NCBI GenBank assembly: GCA_963573315.1 | Contig: OY752151.1 | Span: 682,001-746,000 of the forward strand | Length of the DNA stretch: 64,000 nucleotides | Origin: Entomortierella parvispora | Taxonomy: Eukaryota > Mortierellomycota > Mortierellomycetes > Mortierellales > Mortierellaceae | Direction: 5' to 3' | Shown: one piece after another, positions 53,101 through 63,644 of the stretch | Layout of the letters: the number at the start of each line of letters is the position of its first letter | Numbering within the stretch: position 1 is the first letter of the stretch | Position numbers and translations under genes: made by a program | Notes under the pieces: model-generated | The model's database searches: none | Seen by the model: the letters and a program-made list of their open reading frames with translations, nothing else | What the model was told of the DNA's origin: nothing

Positions 53101-53298
53101 ATCAATATGGATCCTATCGAGGAGCTTTGGTCTGCATTGTTGGACTCTCTACCCAAAGACGGTATCCTGAGCAATGGTCAGCCTGTTGCCCTCACAACAC
53201 TGAGATTCCGCTTTGCCTCCGTTGTTAGTGGGAGAGACTACCGCTTAAAATGCCAGCAACTCTCTGAGAAGGCGCCTTTTGCAACTTTGGACCGCTAG
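50178..53298 (+). CDS. large coiled-coil/LRR-like protein of a fungal-specific family, intact copy
   Basis: Exon 1 (50178-50404, MDRPQHLQSFRIAPQCFSST) ends at a GTAGAG donor. Exon 2 starts at 50511 in matching phase (RLEPLRIAYHPG), giving 1,004 residues. The layout is an N-terminal globular module (about 1-115), a Ser/Thr-rich linker and a coiled coil (KTHFQEV-type, EVKVETDKLNASMEENAVL). A conserved block follows (FPIPRLFIILPTVARRRDVF...FRLYFLCECGSHT...VHLADHPGYDIEQPTRFF, then IQLGARVTSVVIPHLANSS). It recalls regions of large signalling proteins in Mortierella and Glomeromycotina and the COR-like parts of Roc-COR proteins, but I cannot assign a fold. The C-terminal ~450 residues are LRR-like (LRALNMCNLPNASYEGLLNL, LECLEVIFS, ISTLQLLG, LTELRCRP). 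Function is unknown. Its F-box partner is broken, and two decayed copies exist at 19864 and 47150. Confidence 0.85.
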
Positions 53299-53385
53299 AG
53301 CTTTGCACCTAGGAAAAACTAGATCTGGTAGCAAAAAGAAAAAAAAAAGAATAAAAACGAAAAGCAAAAGGACAAAAGAGAAACA

Positions 53386-53486
53386 GGGAGAGGGAGGGAT
53401 TTGAACCCTCGACTACCTGGGGTAGACTGCAGAAATATAATAGTTTTTGGGTGATGCAGCGCCTTAGACCACTCGGCCACCTCTCC
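53386..53486 (-). tRNA. class II tRNA-like gene with intron, copy 2 (well-formed arms; anticodon unreadable)
   Basis: The acceptor stem GGAGAGG/CCTCTCC is perfect. The A box tggccgagtgg, T arm GAGGG-TTCAAAT-CCCTC, and variable arm stem CTACC/GGTAG (class II, Leu/Ser type) are all perfect, and T-rich Pol III termination sequence follows. The anticodon stem CTGCA/TGCAG encloses 23 bases starting TCACCC and ending TTTC; a 16-base intron would leave seven loop bases. With the intron at the standard place the loop lacks U33 and gives no Leu or Ser anticodon. It lies 88 bp after the family gene's stop. Confidence 0.68.
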
Positions 53487-54634
53487 TCTTGTAATGGATG
53501 AATGGTCTTTTGGTTTTTGGTTTATTAATCGACCATGATACCCTCCGCGCCTCCGAATGATCTGAATGATCTGAATGACCCAAAAAAAAAAAAAAAAAAA
53601 ACGCCTCCAGTAGAAGTGGCGAAGCTGATCAAAGGTAATGCAACGACTATCGAGACTAGAAAGTTTTTTTTCAAGACAACATGCAGTAGCAGATCGACGG
53701 CCGCAGCGAGGAAGAGACTTTCTCGGACTCGTGGGCATCAGTTGCAAAAGCACTGGTGCAGTTAGGCGAGAAAACTAGTGCGAAATGAATCAAAAGGCAT
53801 GCGCATGCCAACAAAAAGCGCACAGTGTAGATGGAGTACAGCCGAAGCAATCCATCGTTGCTAAATTACTCTCTTTTGCGCCAGGTCCTTGGCACCTTGC
53901 TTTGGTGAGTTGAAGCACTCTAACTGTACGGTCGCCCACGATATCCACGATATGCCGCAAAAAGACAGAAAGACAAAAAGTACCTGTGGCCATTATCAAG
54001 GTGGGACCAGATTTGAAAGTAGAGACGATACACGACTCCTGTATTTTTCTCCTGGGCCACTGGACGCGGACTTGGCGACAATTTCGAAAATCAGATGCAC
54101 CTGTCACATCCGGTAGTCGATGTCCTGTGCTTTTGGGCCATTACTTTTGAGGGGTACCGACTCCTTGTACTGCAGCGCTTTAACGACATCCTGATGATGA
54201 GGGGTTGTCCGTCTGTGGCAGAAGGGGTAAGGGGTCCATGTGCGAAGAAGAGCAAGTGAGAAGGGCGCTGCAACGACTGATGTGGTATGGGGGGGGGGGG
54301 TGCAACGACGTCCCTCCTTTATTCATTATCTTTTCGTCGAAACAAGCCAAGGACAGGAGAAAGAAGGAAGGAAAGAAAGAGTGGGTGCGCTCCCCTTTCC
54401 TTGGCAGGGCTGTTGCTGTTGCTGTAGCTGTTGCCAAAATAGAATCCTCACAGGGATAAACAAATAAATAGGGCTCCTTCTCTGTCACACACCCTGCCAG
54501 GAACAACCTTCGTTAAGCTCAGCCTTGTTCTCCGCGCGCCGTCTTTTCGACTCTGGTCTCGCGTTGTCTCCTCTTCCTCCTCCTCTTCCTCCTCTTCTCC
54601 CTCCTCCTCTTCCTCCTCAGTGTCCTCATTCGCC
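53487..54634. other. intergenic region upstream of the fucosyltransferase
   Basis: It contains a run of about 20 A (53582-53600), a run of about ten G (54291-54300) and a CT-rich TCC-triplet tract (54560-54620) leading into the GT10 start. Plus- and minus-strand frames here have no domains. Confidence 0.45.
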
Positions 54635-56183
54635 ATGCTAGAAACCGCCCCCGCATTGCAGGAGCGACAGGCTGCAATGGAATACCCTCTCCTCTGGTGG
54701 ACCACATGGTTCTCATCGACCATTGAGCAGGACAAGGTCGTCGACTACTGTGGTCTGCCCTACACATGCAGATTCACCCTGGACAGGGCAAAGTACGATG
54801 AAAGCAAGGTCATCATCATCCATGCTCCCAGATTGGAGACCCACAATGATGTCCCTGATCATCTGACCCTGGATGTAAAGTCGGGAAAGAAGGCTCTCAT
54901 CCTCAACACTCGTAAGTGAACACGTTCATTCAACTCAGGACGGCAAAACACGAAAAAAAAAAAAAAAAAAAAAAAAAAGAGTTGTTAACTCACCGTGAAG
55001 CAACTGCTTTCTTTTGCTTGCCCATCCAGTCGAGTGGCCCAAGCCCCTCCAGGTCAAATCAGAGTGGACAGACATCTTCACCCACCTATGGTCCTACTCA
55101 TTCCACGCGGACTTTGTGGCGACGTATTTTGAGGCTGGACGAGGACCAGAGTCATTCCTCACCTACATCCTCTCCAAACCAGTGTACACCATCCAGGAGA
55201 AGAACGAATTCAGAAAGGAGCTGGCCCCCATCGCGTGGATTGTAAGCAGTTGTAGTTCAAGAAACGGACGCCACTTTTATATTAAGCAGTTGTTGAAGTA
55301 CACCAACGTCGATATCTATGGTCACTGCATGAAAAACAAGGAGTGGCCAGTTCATCCAAGTACGCTGGCTCTTTTTTTTTTTTTTTTTTTGTTTTGTTTT
55401 GTTTTTTCTCGAGAAACTAAGCTTGAATCTCTCCCTCATCGCAACCTTCCTTTACTTTTCACAAAAGATGGATTAGCATTCTCAGATCGCGAGGTCGTGG
55501 CGCGGTACAAGTTCTACCTCAGTATTGAAAATTCCAACTGCGACGACTACGTTACTGAAAAAATAGAACGCCCCTACTCTGTGGGGGTTGTTCCCATCCT
55601 GGACGGACCCAAGGATTATTCCCGCTACCTAGCCACCAACCATTCCTCTCTGCGCATGGACGATTTTGCGACGCCTGAACAACTAGCCTTTCGCGTCCAT
55701 CAATTGGACAAGGATGACGCCGCCTACTTGCAATATCTAGACTACAAGGATCCCGCCAACCAAGTTGACTCTTTACTGAATCCAAGACTGCTCGAGACCT
55801 TTGATGTTCCTCCGGGTACTTGGGGGCCGGACGATCGAGGAGCACGTTGTGGGGTATGCAAGCTGGCCCATGACATGACGGAGGGCACGTACCAGTTGGC
55901 CCCCGACAAGGTCATTGGCCCTGACACGACTTGCTACTTTGAAAAATGGGTGTACATCAGTTGGGCCGCCGAGTTTTATTGGTGGATCATTGCCCTAGTG
56001 ATCCTGGGAATCTTTGCAGCTCTCACAGTGATCATCGTTTGTATCAAGAGTCACAGGGCTCGTGGGGCGATTTTGGCGCTCAAATTTAACCTGACGCCCC
56101 CTAGATGGAGGAGGAAGAGGATGGCTGATGATCGCAAGAGGACAGACGAGTACCAGCTTCTTGCACCGGAAAGCGAGCACTAG
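54635..56183 (+). CDS. GT10 alpha-1,3-fucosyltransferase-like enzyme with C-terminal membrane anchor
   Basis: It would transfer fucose from GDP-fucose to glycans, in the Golgi by analogy with the family. Three exons join in phase: 54635-54911, 55030-55359 and 55486-56183 (434 residues). The start is MLETAPALQERQAAMEYPLL in context GCCATG. The middle contains APIAWIVSSCSSRNGRHFYI and NVDIYGHC. The GT10 donor-binding motif is FYLSIENSNCDDYVTEKIER followed by YSVGVVPILDG, the family hallmark. Unusually, the only strong membrane helix is near the C-terminus (about residues 366-389, WWIIALVILGIFAALTVIIV), followed by a basic tail of about 45 residues. Typical GT10 enzymes are N-terminally anchored type II proteins. 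Introns carry long A or T runs (54955-54978 and 55373-55391). Confidence 0.9.
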
Positions 56184-56225
56184 AATATTCAAATCTGATT
56201 GAGCACCATACTAAACACTGTATTA

Positions 56226-56520
56226 TTACCCCTCCGATCCTGAAGTCCTCCCATCATTTGTCCCGTCAAAGGTAAACTGCGGGAGCACCTGCTTGCGATC
56301 ATGCATCCGTCGTTCATGACGACGAGTGGCGGCAATTTGTTTGTCATCCCGAAATCCGTTGTATGCTGTCATCGATGTCGACGCTGAATGGGGCTCATTC
56401 TCCGGCGGTCCATCTGCAAAGGAAGGATGAATGTACTCCGGTGATCCTGAGAAAGAAATTCCATCCATACTGACCATGTTGCACAGTGTCTGGGGAGTCA
56501 AGCAGCCTAAGGGAAGGGAC
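56226..56520 (-). CDS. possible 3'-terminal exon of an unidentified gene
   Basis: The minus-strand frame (CLTPQTLCNMVSMDGISFSG...VLPQFTFDGTNDGRTSGSEG) has protein-like composition, and a good CCTTAG acceptor stands before 56508. It ends 43 bases from the convergent GT10 stop. No upstream exon is obvious between it and 56905. It could be an alternative 3' exon of the gene at 56905 or noise. Confidence 0.3.
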
Positions 56521-56904
56521 AAAAACGAAAAAGACAAAAAAAAAAAAAAATGAAAAAGAGACGCGTTTTTGAGATCTTGCCGCCTTTGATCTCGTTGTCA
56601 ATTTGAAAAGATGACTATGAAGCATTTCAAAGCTGGAGACCCCCTCTCTTTCATACACACAAGGGACAACACCCTGTAATCTGCCGAATCACAGCTTTAA
56701 CAAAGAAAGGAGAGGGGGTGGAAGATTTGTGGGAACCCATGGTCATGAGTCTCAATCCCCACCCCTACACACACCAAAAACAAAATCTCCAAAATTCTGT
56801 CAGAATGGGGGTGTGTATTAGTTTCGTATTATGAGTATTGTATGTCCATCCTTCTTCTTTTTCTTCCTCCTTCCTCCTTCCTCCTTCTTACTCCCTCAAG
56901 ATGC

Positions 56905-59792
56905 TCACATCGCTACGACTGGCAGGGTGACGGTTTGTTGACCGACCTGCCACGTCTTCCACAGACTCTGTTTCTGGAACCGGGCATGGAGCATGGTCAA
57001 GAAGGACCGACCCGCCGCACAGATATCGGGGTTGCTGAACGGCAAAGGTCGATTCTTATCAAAGGACTCTGAGTTTGGCAACCGTGGGGACAGCTGCTGA
57101 TCCTCCGTCACCGCCGCCATCGTTTCCTCCTCCATCTTTGTCCTCGGCATACTGTTCGAGGTCGTGGTTGCGGATGCCAAGGATGACAATGAAGCAGACG
57201 ACATGTTGGAGTGAAGAGACGTCGCCGACGAGAGAGCAGAAGGCAAGCGGAACGTGGACACGGACGACGATCCAGCCCCATTTTCATCGTTCGAGATGTT
57301 GAGGCCATTCACGGTCGGGGTCAATGGAGAAGAAGGTGCGGGCGAAGTTTTGTCCTGAAGCCGCTCCGCCAGTTCTGAAGGGTATGAAAAGCTCAACATG
57401 CAATGTTCTTGTAAACCATCCACACGCTCATTAGGTTCCAATTGCACTCTTGTCACGACCAAGGCCTGGTTCGCGAGAACGTTTCTTCCATCATCCTGAT
57501 CCTCATCTTCTTCCTCATCTGGATCCACGGAAAGATAATGATCTTGTGATTTCAGCAAGTGTTCCGAGTGAAGGGATGGGAACATGGACATGTTGCGCTC
57601 ATCCTTTGGACTACATCCGGTGCTTCCACAGGTGCCACTGCTGTACCTCCGTCCATGGCCTGGGAGAACATAGTTGATCGGGTAGCTCAACAACCATCCC
57701 GTGAGCGTAACAAGAGAAAGTCGGGAGGGTACTGCGAGCTTGTTGTGGAACTGTTCAGCCTGTTCCCAAGACTGTATCCGTGCTTCGACTTCTGGCAAAA
57801 GAATGTCCCGAATGTAATCCTCCAACGCCTTGTACCGGTTCATGGGCATCTATTAACAAAGAAACAGGACGAATCGGTGTTCAGTATCCCTGAAATATAG
57901 CAGACCTCCATCATCTTTTGCAAAACCTAAAAGCACTTACGATCTCTGGTTGTGTTAGATGGTAGTCCACATTCACAAAGACCCTTTGCAGTCCTGTAGT
58001 GGATCCCGAGAGATAGTCATGGATATCCTCGAGGAGGAGTTGGCGGTGGATGATAAAAACGTGGTCCTCGCCGATGCTCAAAAGATCCAAATGGTTGAAG
58101 CGCGCAGACTAGAGGGGGAAAGGAGGAACGAGTCGGAGAGAAGACCGTTAGTGTGTTTGCTTCTTTGTTTGTGTTTTCAAACCCTTTCGTGCCACTTGCG
58201 CCCATGTCTTCACTGTGTCTTTGCGTACACAAACATACACACTGACACAAACATCGCGTTCTCTATCACAACAGTTTACTCAGCAGGTGTTGCCCAAGCA
58301 CCCCAAGTGCAACCTCGACACAAGCTGACAGGATGATTAGAAATCAAAAAAAAGAAAGATCGGGACCTTGTCGAGAACTGAGCAGATTGGATTGCACGCA
58401 ATGAAAGATGTGAGCACCAGGCAGATGAGGGGCGTTGGACTTTTCTCCAAGTGCTCACTGGCTGAATTTTTCCATAATGGATGGCGGAGGCACAATCAAA
58501 AAAAAAAAAAAAAAAAAAAAGATCAAGCAGCCTAGCCAAAGGGCGAACACACAAAATGGGGGTTTGATGCATGGGGGGGAGGGAAGAACACGAGGAGCAG
58601 CATGGAGCATGGAGAGCGCAGCGTTGTGGCGCAAGGGCGGCGTAACTGAGGCTGGTTGGCTGAGATGCTTTTTGCATGAACGGATGCTGAATGGGTGGTG
58701 GCGAAGGGAGGCCAGCTGTCTTGGACTTACGTGATGAAAAATGGACTGGATTCGTTCAACGTCGTTCTCGTTCAGGAACAATTGGTCCACAAGCGATGCA
58801 GATCTAACGTTCACAATTACAACAACAAAAACAAGAGAGAGAAAAAAAAAGGTTAGAGTGAGCTCGGGTTCAGCAGCGAACTGTTTCCAAGATAAGCATG
58901 ACAGTTGACGGTTCAGGGGGACAGTCCGGGACCAATTGGTGCCCCACATGTGGGGGAAGCTGACCAAAGAGCTCACGATCCTTTCGGCCAGCCTCTGTCC
59001 GATCTTCTCTGAAGAGAGGGAATAGAAAAGAAAGAAGATTTCGTATCTCCGATAGAGTTGCCGTCGAGACTGTTTGTCGGTGGTTGCAGACCGAGGAGAC
59101 CCGAGATGTCTCGATGAATGTGATGGCCTCAATTCTGTCTGTGTTTGTGCACAGCTCCCCCGATTCCGGCTTTCGCTCACACGTTTAATCATTGAGGGTT
59201 TCTCTTTAAACCATTGTGGTGCGCTCAATTTACCTTAGACCCGCTGCGATACAGAGAATGTCTATCAAACAGTCCAAGGAAATTACAAAATACAGTACAA
59301 AAAAAAAAAAAGAGAGTTGGTGAGAAGACAATCCGGATAAACGATAATCATGGTTTGGCATCAACGATGGGATAGGGAGTGGCCTGCAGCAGCCTAGTGT
59401 TCGTGTGAAGGCGTTGGAAGAGAAGGAACAAGGGGGATGGGTCAAGGCGAACGTTGAGATTAGACAAACACCCTTGCGGTGCCCATTTCAATCGAAACTT
59501 GATTGTCCAGCTGAAGGGTTGTCCCACAACAATTAGTCATATTTGGAAGTTCATTGCACGAGAGAGTTTCCAGAAAGCAAGAGGGTACCCAAGCGCGGTG
59601 TTCTCTAGATAGCGTTGACCGACTCGGGGGAAAGTGGTGGAAAGCGGTGGAAAGCGGTGGATCGCAGTAAGTGAAGAGGATGTGATAACTGATTTTACCG
59701 TTTGAAAGAGATATCTGGGCCGCACGATTGATTCTCTTTTGGAGGACAAGACGGACAATGTTGTGCGCGTCTTCAAAATAAGTCTTTTCCAT
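56905..59792 (-). CDS. multi-exon gene, C1orf74/UPF0739-like (DUF4504-type) protein
   Basis: The last exon (57850-56905) is long and secure. It reads MNRYKALEDYIRDILLPEVE, SLVTLTGWLLSYPINYVLPG (the motif I associate with C1orf74-like proteins), a disordered acidic/Ser-rich insert, and the end FQKQSLWKTWQVGQQTVTLP. The preceding exon (about 58110-57941) reads HLDLLSIGEDHVFIIHRQLL...RVFVNVDYHLTQPEI before GTAAGT. Further upstream are likely exons at about 58807-58732 (SASLVDQLFLNENDVERIQS). A probable first exon starts at ATG 59792 (MEKTYFEDAHNIVRLVLQKR) with a GTAAAA donor. Exons between are not resolved. Molecular function of the family is unknown. The large low-complexity insert is an addition relative to animal members. 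Confidence 0.55.
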
Positions 59793-59914
59793 TGATGGAG
59801 GAGTTGTGATGGAGGGAGGGGGGGTATAGTAGATGAGGGTATGGAGAGGGTTGAAAGAGGAGGTGGAGTCGTGGGTATTCGAGTGTAGCAGGGGTATAAA
59901 TGGCGCACGCACAG

Positions 59915-60046
<132 letters not shown>

Positions 60047-60356
60047 GAGATGTTGGTGAGGAGTAGAGCAAGAAGGAGGAAGGATGGACGAGGATTAAGA
60101 GTGTAAAGAGAAGAAGGTGGAAGAGAAGGGAAGGAAGGGTGCAGCGAACAAGTGGATGACAAAGAAGGGACAGACAGAGCAAGAGAAGAAGAAAAGAGAC
60201 GAAAAGAAGGTTGAAGGTTGCGAACTCAAAAAAGCGCTGTAAAATATATACTTCCGCCCCCTCCCCCTCTCGAGGGAAAACGAGGGAGCGACTGAGTGGC
60301 TCTGAGGGGATGGCAGCAGCAGCAGTAGACAGAGATGGACAGGGACAGGACAGGGC

Positions 60357-60431
60357 ACTCTCTCTCTCTCTCTTTCTCTCTTTCTCTCTTTCTCTCTTTC
60401 TCTCTTTCTCTCTTTCTCTCTTTCTCTCTCT
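60357..60431. repeat. CT / TTTCTCTC microsatellite
   Basis: CT dinucleotides turn into at least seven tandem tttctctc octamers. The tract lies 315 bp beyond the GA repeat and has opposite purine/pyrimidine polarity. Confidence 0.95.
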
Positions 60432-61256
60432 TGTCGCTCCAATAGAGCAGGTGCAGAGATCAAAGCGACGCCGCACGCGTCGAGGATGTGGATCTGCCAT
60501 CGATTCGGCACTGTCACTGTACTGCATGTAGTCTACAGCACTGTACGGATCCAACGCACTGTGCGCAAGGGCTGTCTGCCGACAACAATGACGACGGATG
60601 CTCCATGAAGTAACTGACGCCCCTTTGGCTGTCCTGAGGGCGTGCTGGCTGAATCCGCCGCATCCTCTTTTTCCCGCTGGCTAATGACTTTTCCGGGGAA
60701 ACCTTGTGTCGCTTGCAGATGCTGTGTTTGCTGTGTATGTTTGTGCAGTAGGTACTGTAGTCTACTGAATGTAGGCTGAGTCCAGTTGAAGCCTAGACGC
60801 CTCTCCAGGAATATCCGCACGAGTGGTGCTGTCCTGTCCTCTGTGGCTCTCTTTCGTGTGTCCGTCCTCGGCAAACAACACCGCAGCACCACCAGAACCC
60901 CTGGGCGCTGGGTGTGGACCACCGCACCATGGTCTTGACCCTGGGAGGGGAGAGTGGGCATGAACAAGAGACTGCATGATTGCATGTCTTGCTCCATCTC
61001 ATCTCGGCTGGAGGCACATGTCGTTAAATAATGACAGTCTAAGAAGTCAAAGAGAATGCGAGCGTGTCGCGTGGTGGAAGCAAGAGTCCTTTTTCTGTTG
61101 GCTGCATCCATGCCTGGCACACGGACAGACAGCTCCTTTTCTCTTTCTCTTTCTTCCCTTGACCCGCCTCAATGTCGCCCCATCCTGCTGTCGCCATTCC
61201 CTCTCCCTCTCCCTCCCTCCTGTCCTCGTAGCATGCACCCCTCCCTCACGCCAGCA

Positions 61257-62355
61257 ATGCATCCCTTGGACCTGCCAGAGATCTGCAACCTCATCGCCGG
61301 CTGTCTTCCCTTTGGGTTTCTCGCCCAAGCCGTGCGGGTATCGCGGCAGTGGCATTCCTACTTCTATCCCGCTCTCTGGAGGGCTGTCTGTCTGCAGGGG
61401 GACAACGAGGCAACCTCGGCTGCCGTCTCTGCCTTGGCGCGGAATGTACCGCTTGTCCGGGTCTTGAGCCTCGAGCAGCTGTCGGACGATCACTTCCTCC
61501 GGGCTTGCGCCCTGGACTACCCCTTTCTGCAGTCCATCAAGGTAGTGCTCAACAAGAACCCAGGCCGGATCCTAGTCCTCGCTTTCAAGGACCTGATCGA
61601 TTGCCATGGACATCTCCTCGAGTCGGTATACTATTGGCAAGACAAGGACCGCCCGTCTTGCCATGCCAACACGGACGTCTTCCAGGTCTTGGACGGATGT
61701 GTAAAGGCAAAAGGACACAGAACGACGCTGGGCAACCACAACGGCTGAAATGCCTTTCTTTGCGTGGATTTTTTCTGGATCTGGATTCTCTGGACAAGGA
61801 CACTAAAACGCTCTTGCGATCGCTGGACTCGTTCTCGATATGTGCTGCCTACCTTGTCAAGTTCTCCCACGTGTCCTCGACCGATGTGGGAGAGGAGTCC
61901 GATCGCTTTTTCGTGGAGTCTAGCTGGTGACCAGGACAACACACAGGATCCTTGCAGGATCCAGCATCTGACTTTGGATTCAACTACGGGTCTCGAGGGA
62001 GAGTATCAATTAGCCCTAGAGTGCCAGGAACTGAGATCTCTTTGTTGGAGGAGCCCATCGAGCCGTCTCGGGGGGCCTCGCGTGCCCCTGGATCAGGATC
62101 TGGCGCGTCATCGGTGGCCACACCTTCAACGACTCTTCTTTCCTCGCAACTTCTTGACAGACGACCATCTTGCCGCAATCCTCCGAGCTCTAGGGGCGGG
62201 ATATAAACTAGGGAAGCGGGCACCTTTGAAGGAGCTGGATGTTACATTTACAGGGTTTGGTTCTCAGGGCACAAAAGTCTTGTTGGACGAATTCCATGAA
62301 GGGGGAGGGAGGGAGGGAGGAGGAAGATCCAAAGCACTCCATGGACTTCTTTAGT
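61257..62355 (+). pseudogene. F-box/LRR-like gene, copy 3, frameshifted and truncated
   Basis: It starts MHPLDLPEICNLIAGCLPFG with a good F-box-like segment (VSRQWHSYFYPALWRAV). An alternative ATG at 61233 adds eight residues. The frame ends at TGA near 61748. Homology continues in a second frame (LKCLSLRGFFLDLDSLDKDT...SFSICAAYLVKFSHVSS) and then a third (CRIQHLTLDSTTGLEGEYQL...LECQELRSLCW...LKELDVTFTGFGSQGTKVLL) before a Gly/Arg repeat-like end at 62355. The C-terminal LRR part present in copies 1 and 2 is missing. No partner gene of the second family is next to it. Confidence 0.8.
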
Positions 62356-63644
62356 GCCTCATTCTTTCTCCATCTCACGGCTGTTCGTTTAGAACCTTAC
62401 TTTTGATATGGCCATGCGGACAGTTGTGAACAAAACAAATCTCGGGAACGTCTCCCAGTCCAGAGGGATGTGGACCAATTCTCCAGGGAAGGGCCCGGGA
62501 GTATGTTTCTGGCCACAAAGTCGAAATTTCATTTCATTGCTCTTTTTTTTTGTCCATTGGTGGGCGGAATGCTTAAGTCCAAACTTCAAACAATAAAAAA
62601 TCGTGTTTGATTGACGGGGAACAACATGACCGCAGTATTAGTACAGTCCACACCCGCATCAACTGAATTTTTTCAGCCGACGCGGTTGTGACTGTAGGGG
62701 CTCGCACACTGCAGGACCCAAAGCCGACTGACCGATTAGAACAGCCCTGTGCAGACCCTTAGGAGACGAATTCATTTATCTACAGCCTCCAGATGAAGTC
62801 TCCTTCTTTGGCTGATGGAGGGCAGGGCCAATGGGTTTGCACAGAGCCTTCAGTCAGCGATATGGTGTCCTTTCTTTCGTGGTGCATCAATTGAATTTTC
62901 GATTCTGAACCATGCAATGAAAACAATCGACCTCCTTGGGAGTTGACTGCAGCCAGAACCAATACCCTGGGGAGGGGGCAAGAAGGATGAATGAAAACAA
63001 GCAACGATAACCGAACATAGCGTGAAGACATGGAAGGCGGCAAGTCGATGCGTTGGTCAGTTTTCACATTCCTGCCGTCAAACCAATTTATGAAGGCTCA
63101 CCAATTTTCCTATGGTCAATTTATTGAGTGGTCTTTTGGGTGGCTCGATCTGCATTCATTCCTGATAAAAAGCGCCAAACAATCCCTCTCTCTTCTCTTG
63201 CACCTTTGTAGAAGCTAAACCTTCCCTCACCTTCCCCTTCCCTCATTTCGCTCATCTCCCTTCCCTCCTTCCCCTCACTTTCCTCTTCCTCCCTTCCTTT
63301 ACTTCCGCAGTGACACAAACCGTCCTTTCTCTTTCCATCTTTCTCTCGCCCACACAGAAAACAGCCCTTCAGTCCCAAAGCACCCACGTCGGGTTGTTGA
63401 ACTGGCAACCCCCTCACGGGTAGTTCCTCAACAATTCGAAAGAACCCCCCATCAATCAAAGAGCAAGTCATTCAAAGAGTATGTCCACTCAACACCTTAT
63501 GACTGTCATCTGGCAGGGTCTTGTCGTGACAATTCATGTTGCACCGAGAATGATTTTTTTTTCTAACTGATCTTCCAGGATTGCCTATTTCCCAGACACA
63601 CTGTTTTACACGCGGTTCTGGAACCCATTCAGAAACCAAAGACA
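62356..63644. other. region upstream of the right-edge gene
   Basis: No complete gene is supported. A pyrimidine-rich stretch (63190-63310) precedes a CCGCAG acceptor near 63311. An open stretch (63311-63473, KHPRRVVELATPSRVVPQQF) before a GTATGT donor is a plausible internal exon of the gene that follows. Its phase into the next exon does not agree with the longest open frame, so it is not merged. Confidence 0.4.

Noticed and set aside
55220-55270. Intron at GTAAGC (about 55242) in the fucosyltransferase
   Set aside because: The sequence across it reads IAWIVSSCSSRNGRHFYI, matching the GT10 family without splicing.
58455-59228. 257-codon minus frame as a separate gene
   Set aside because: It covers likely intron sequence of the C1orf74-like gene and crosses poly-T runs; only the exon around 58732-58807 looks coding.
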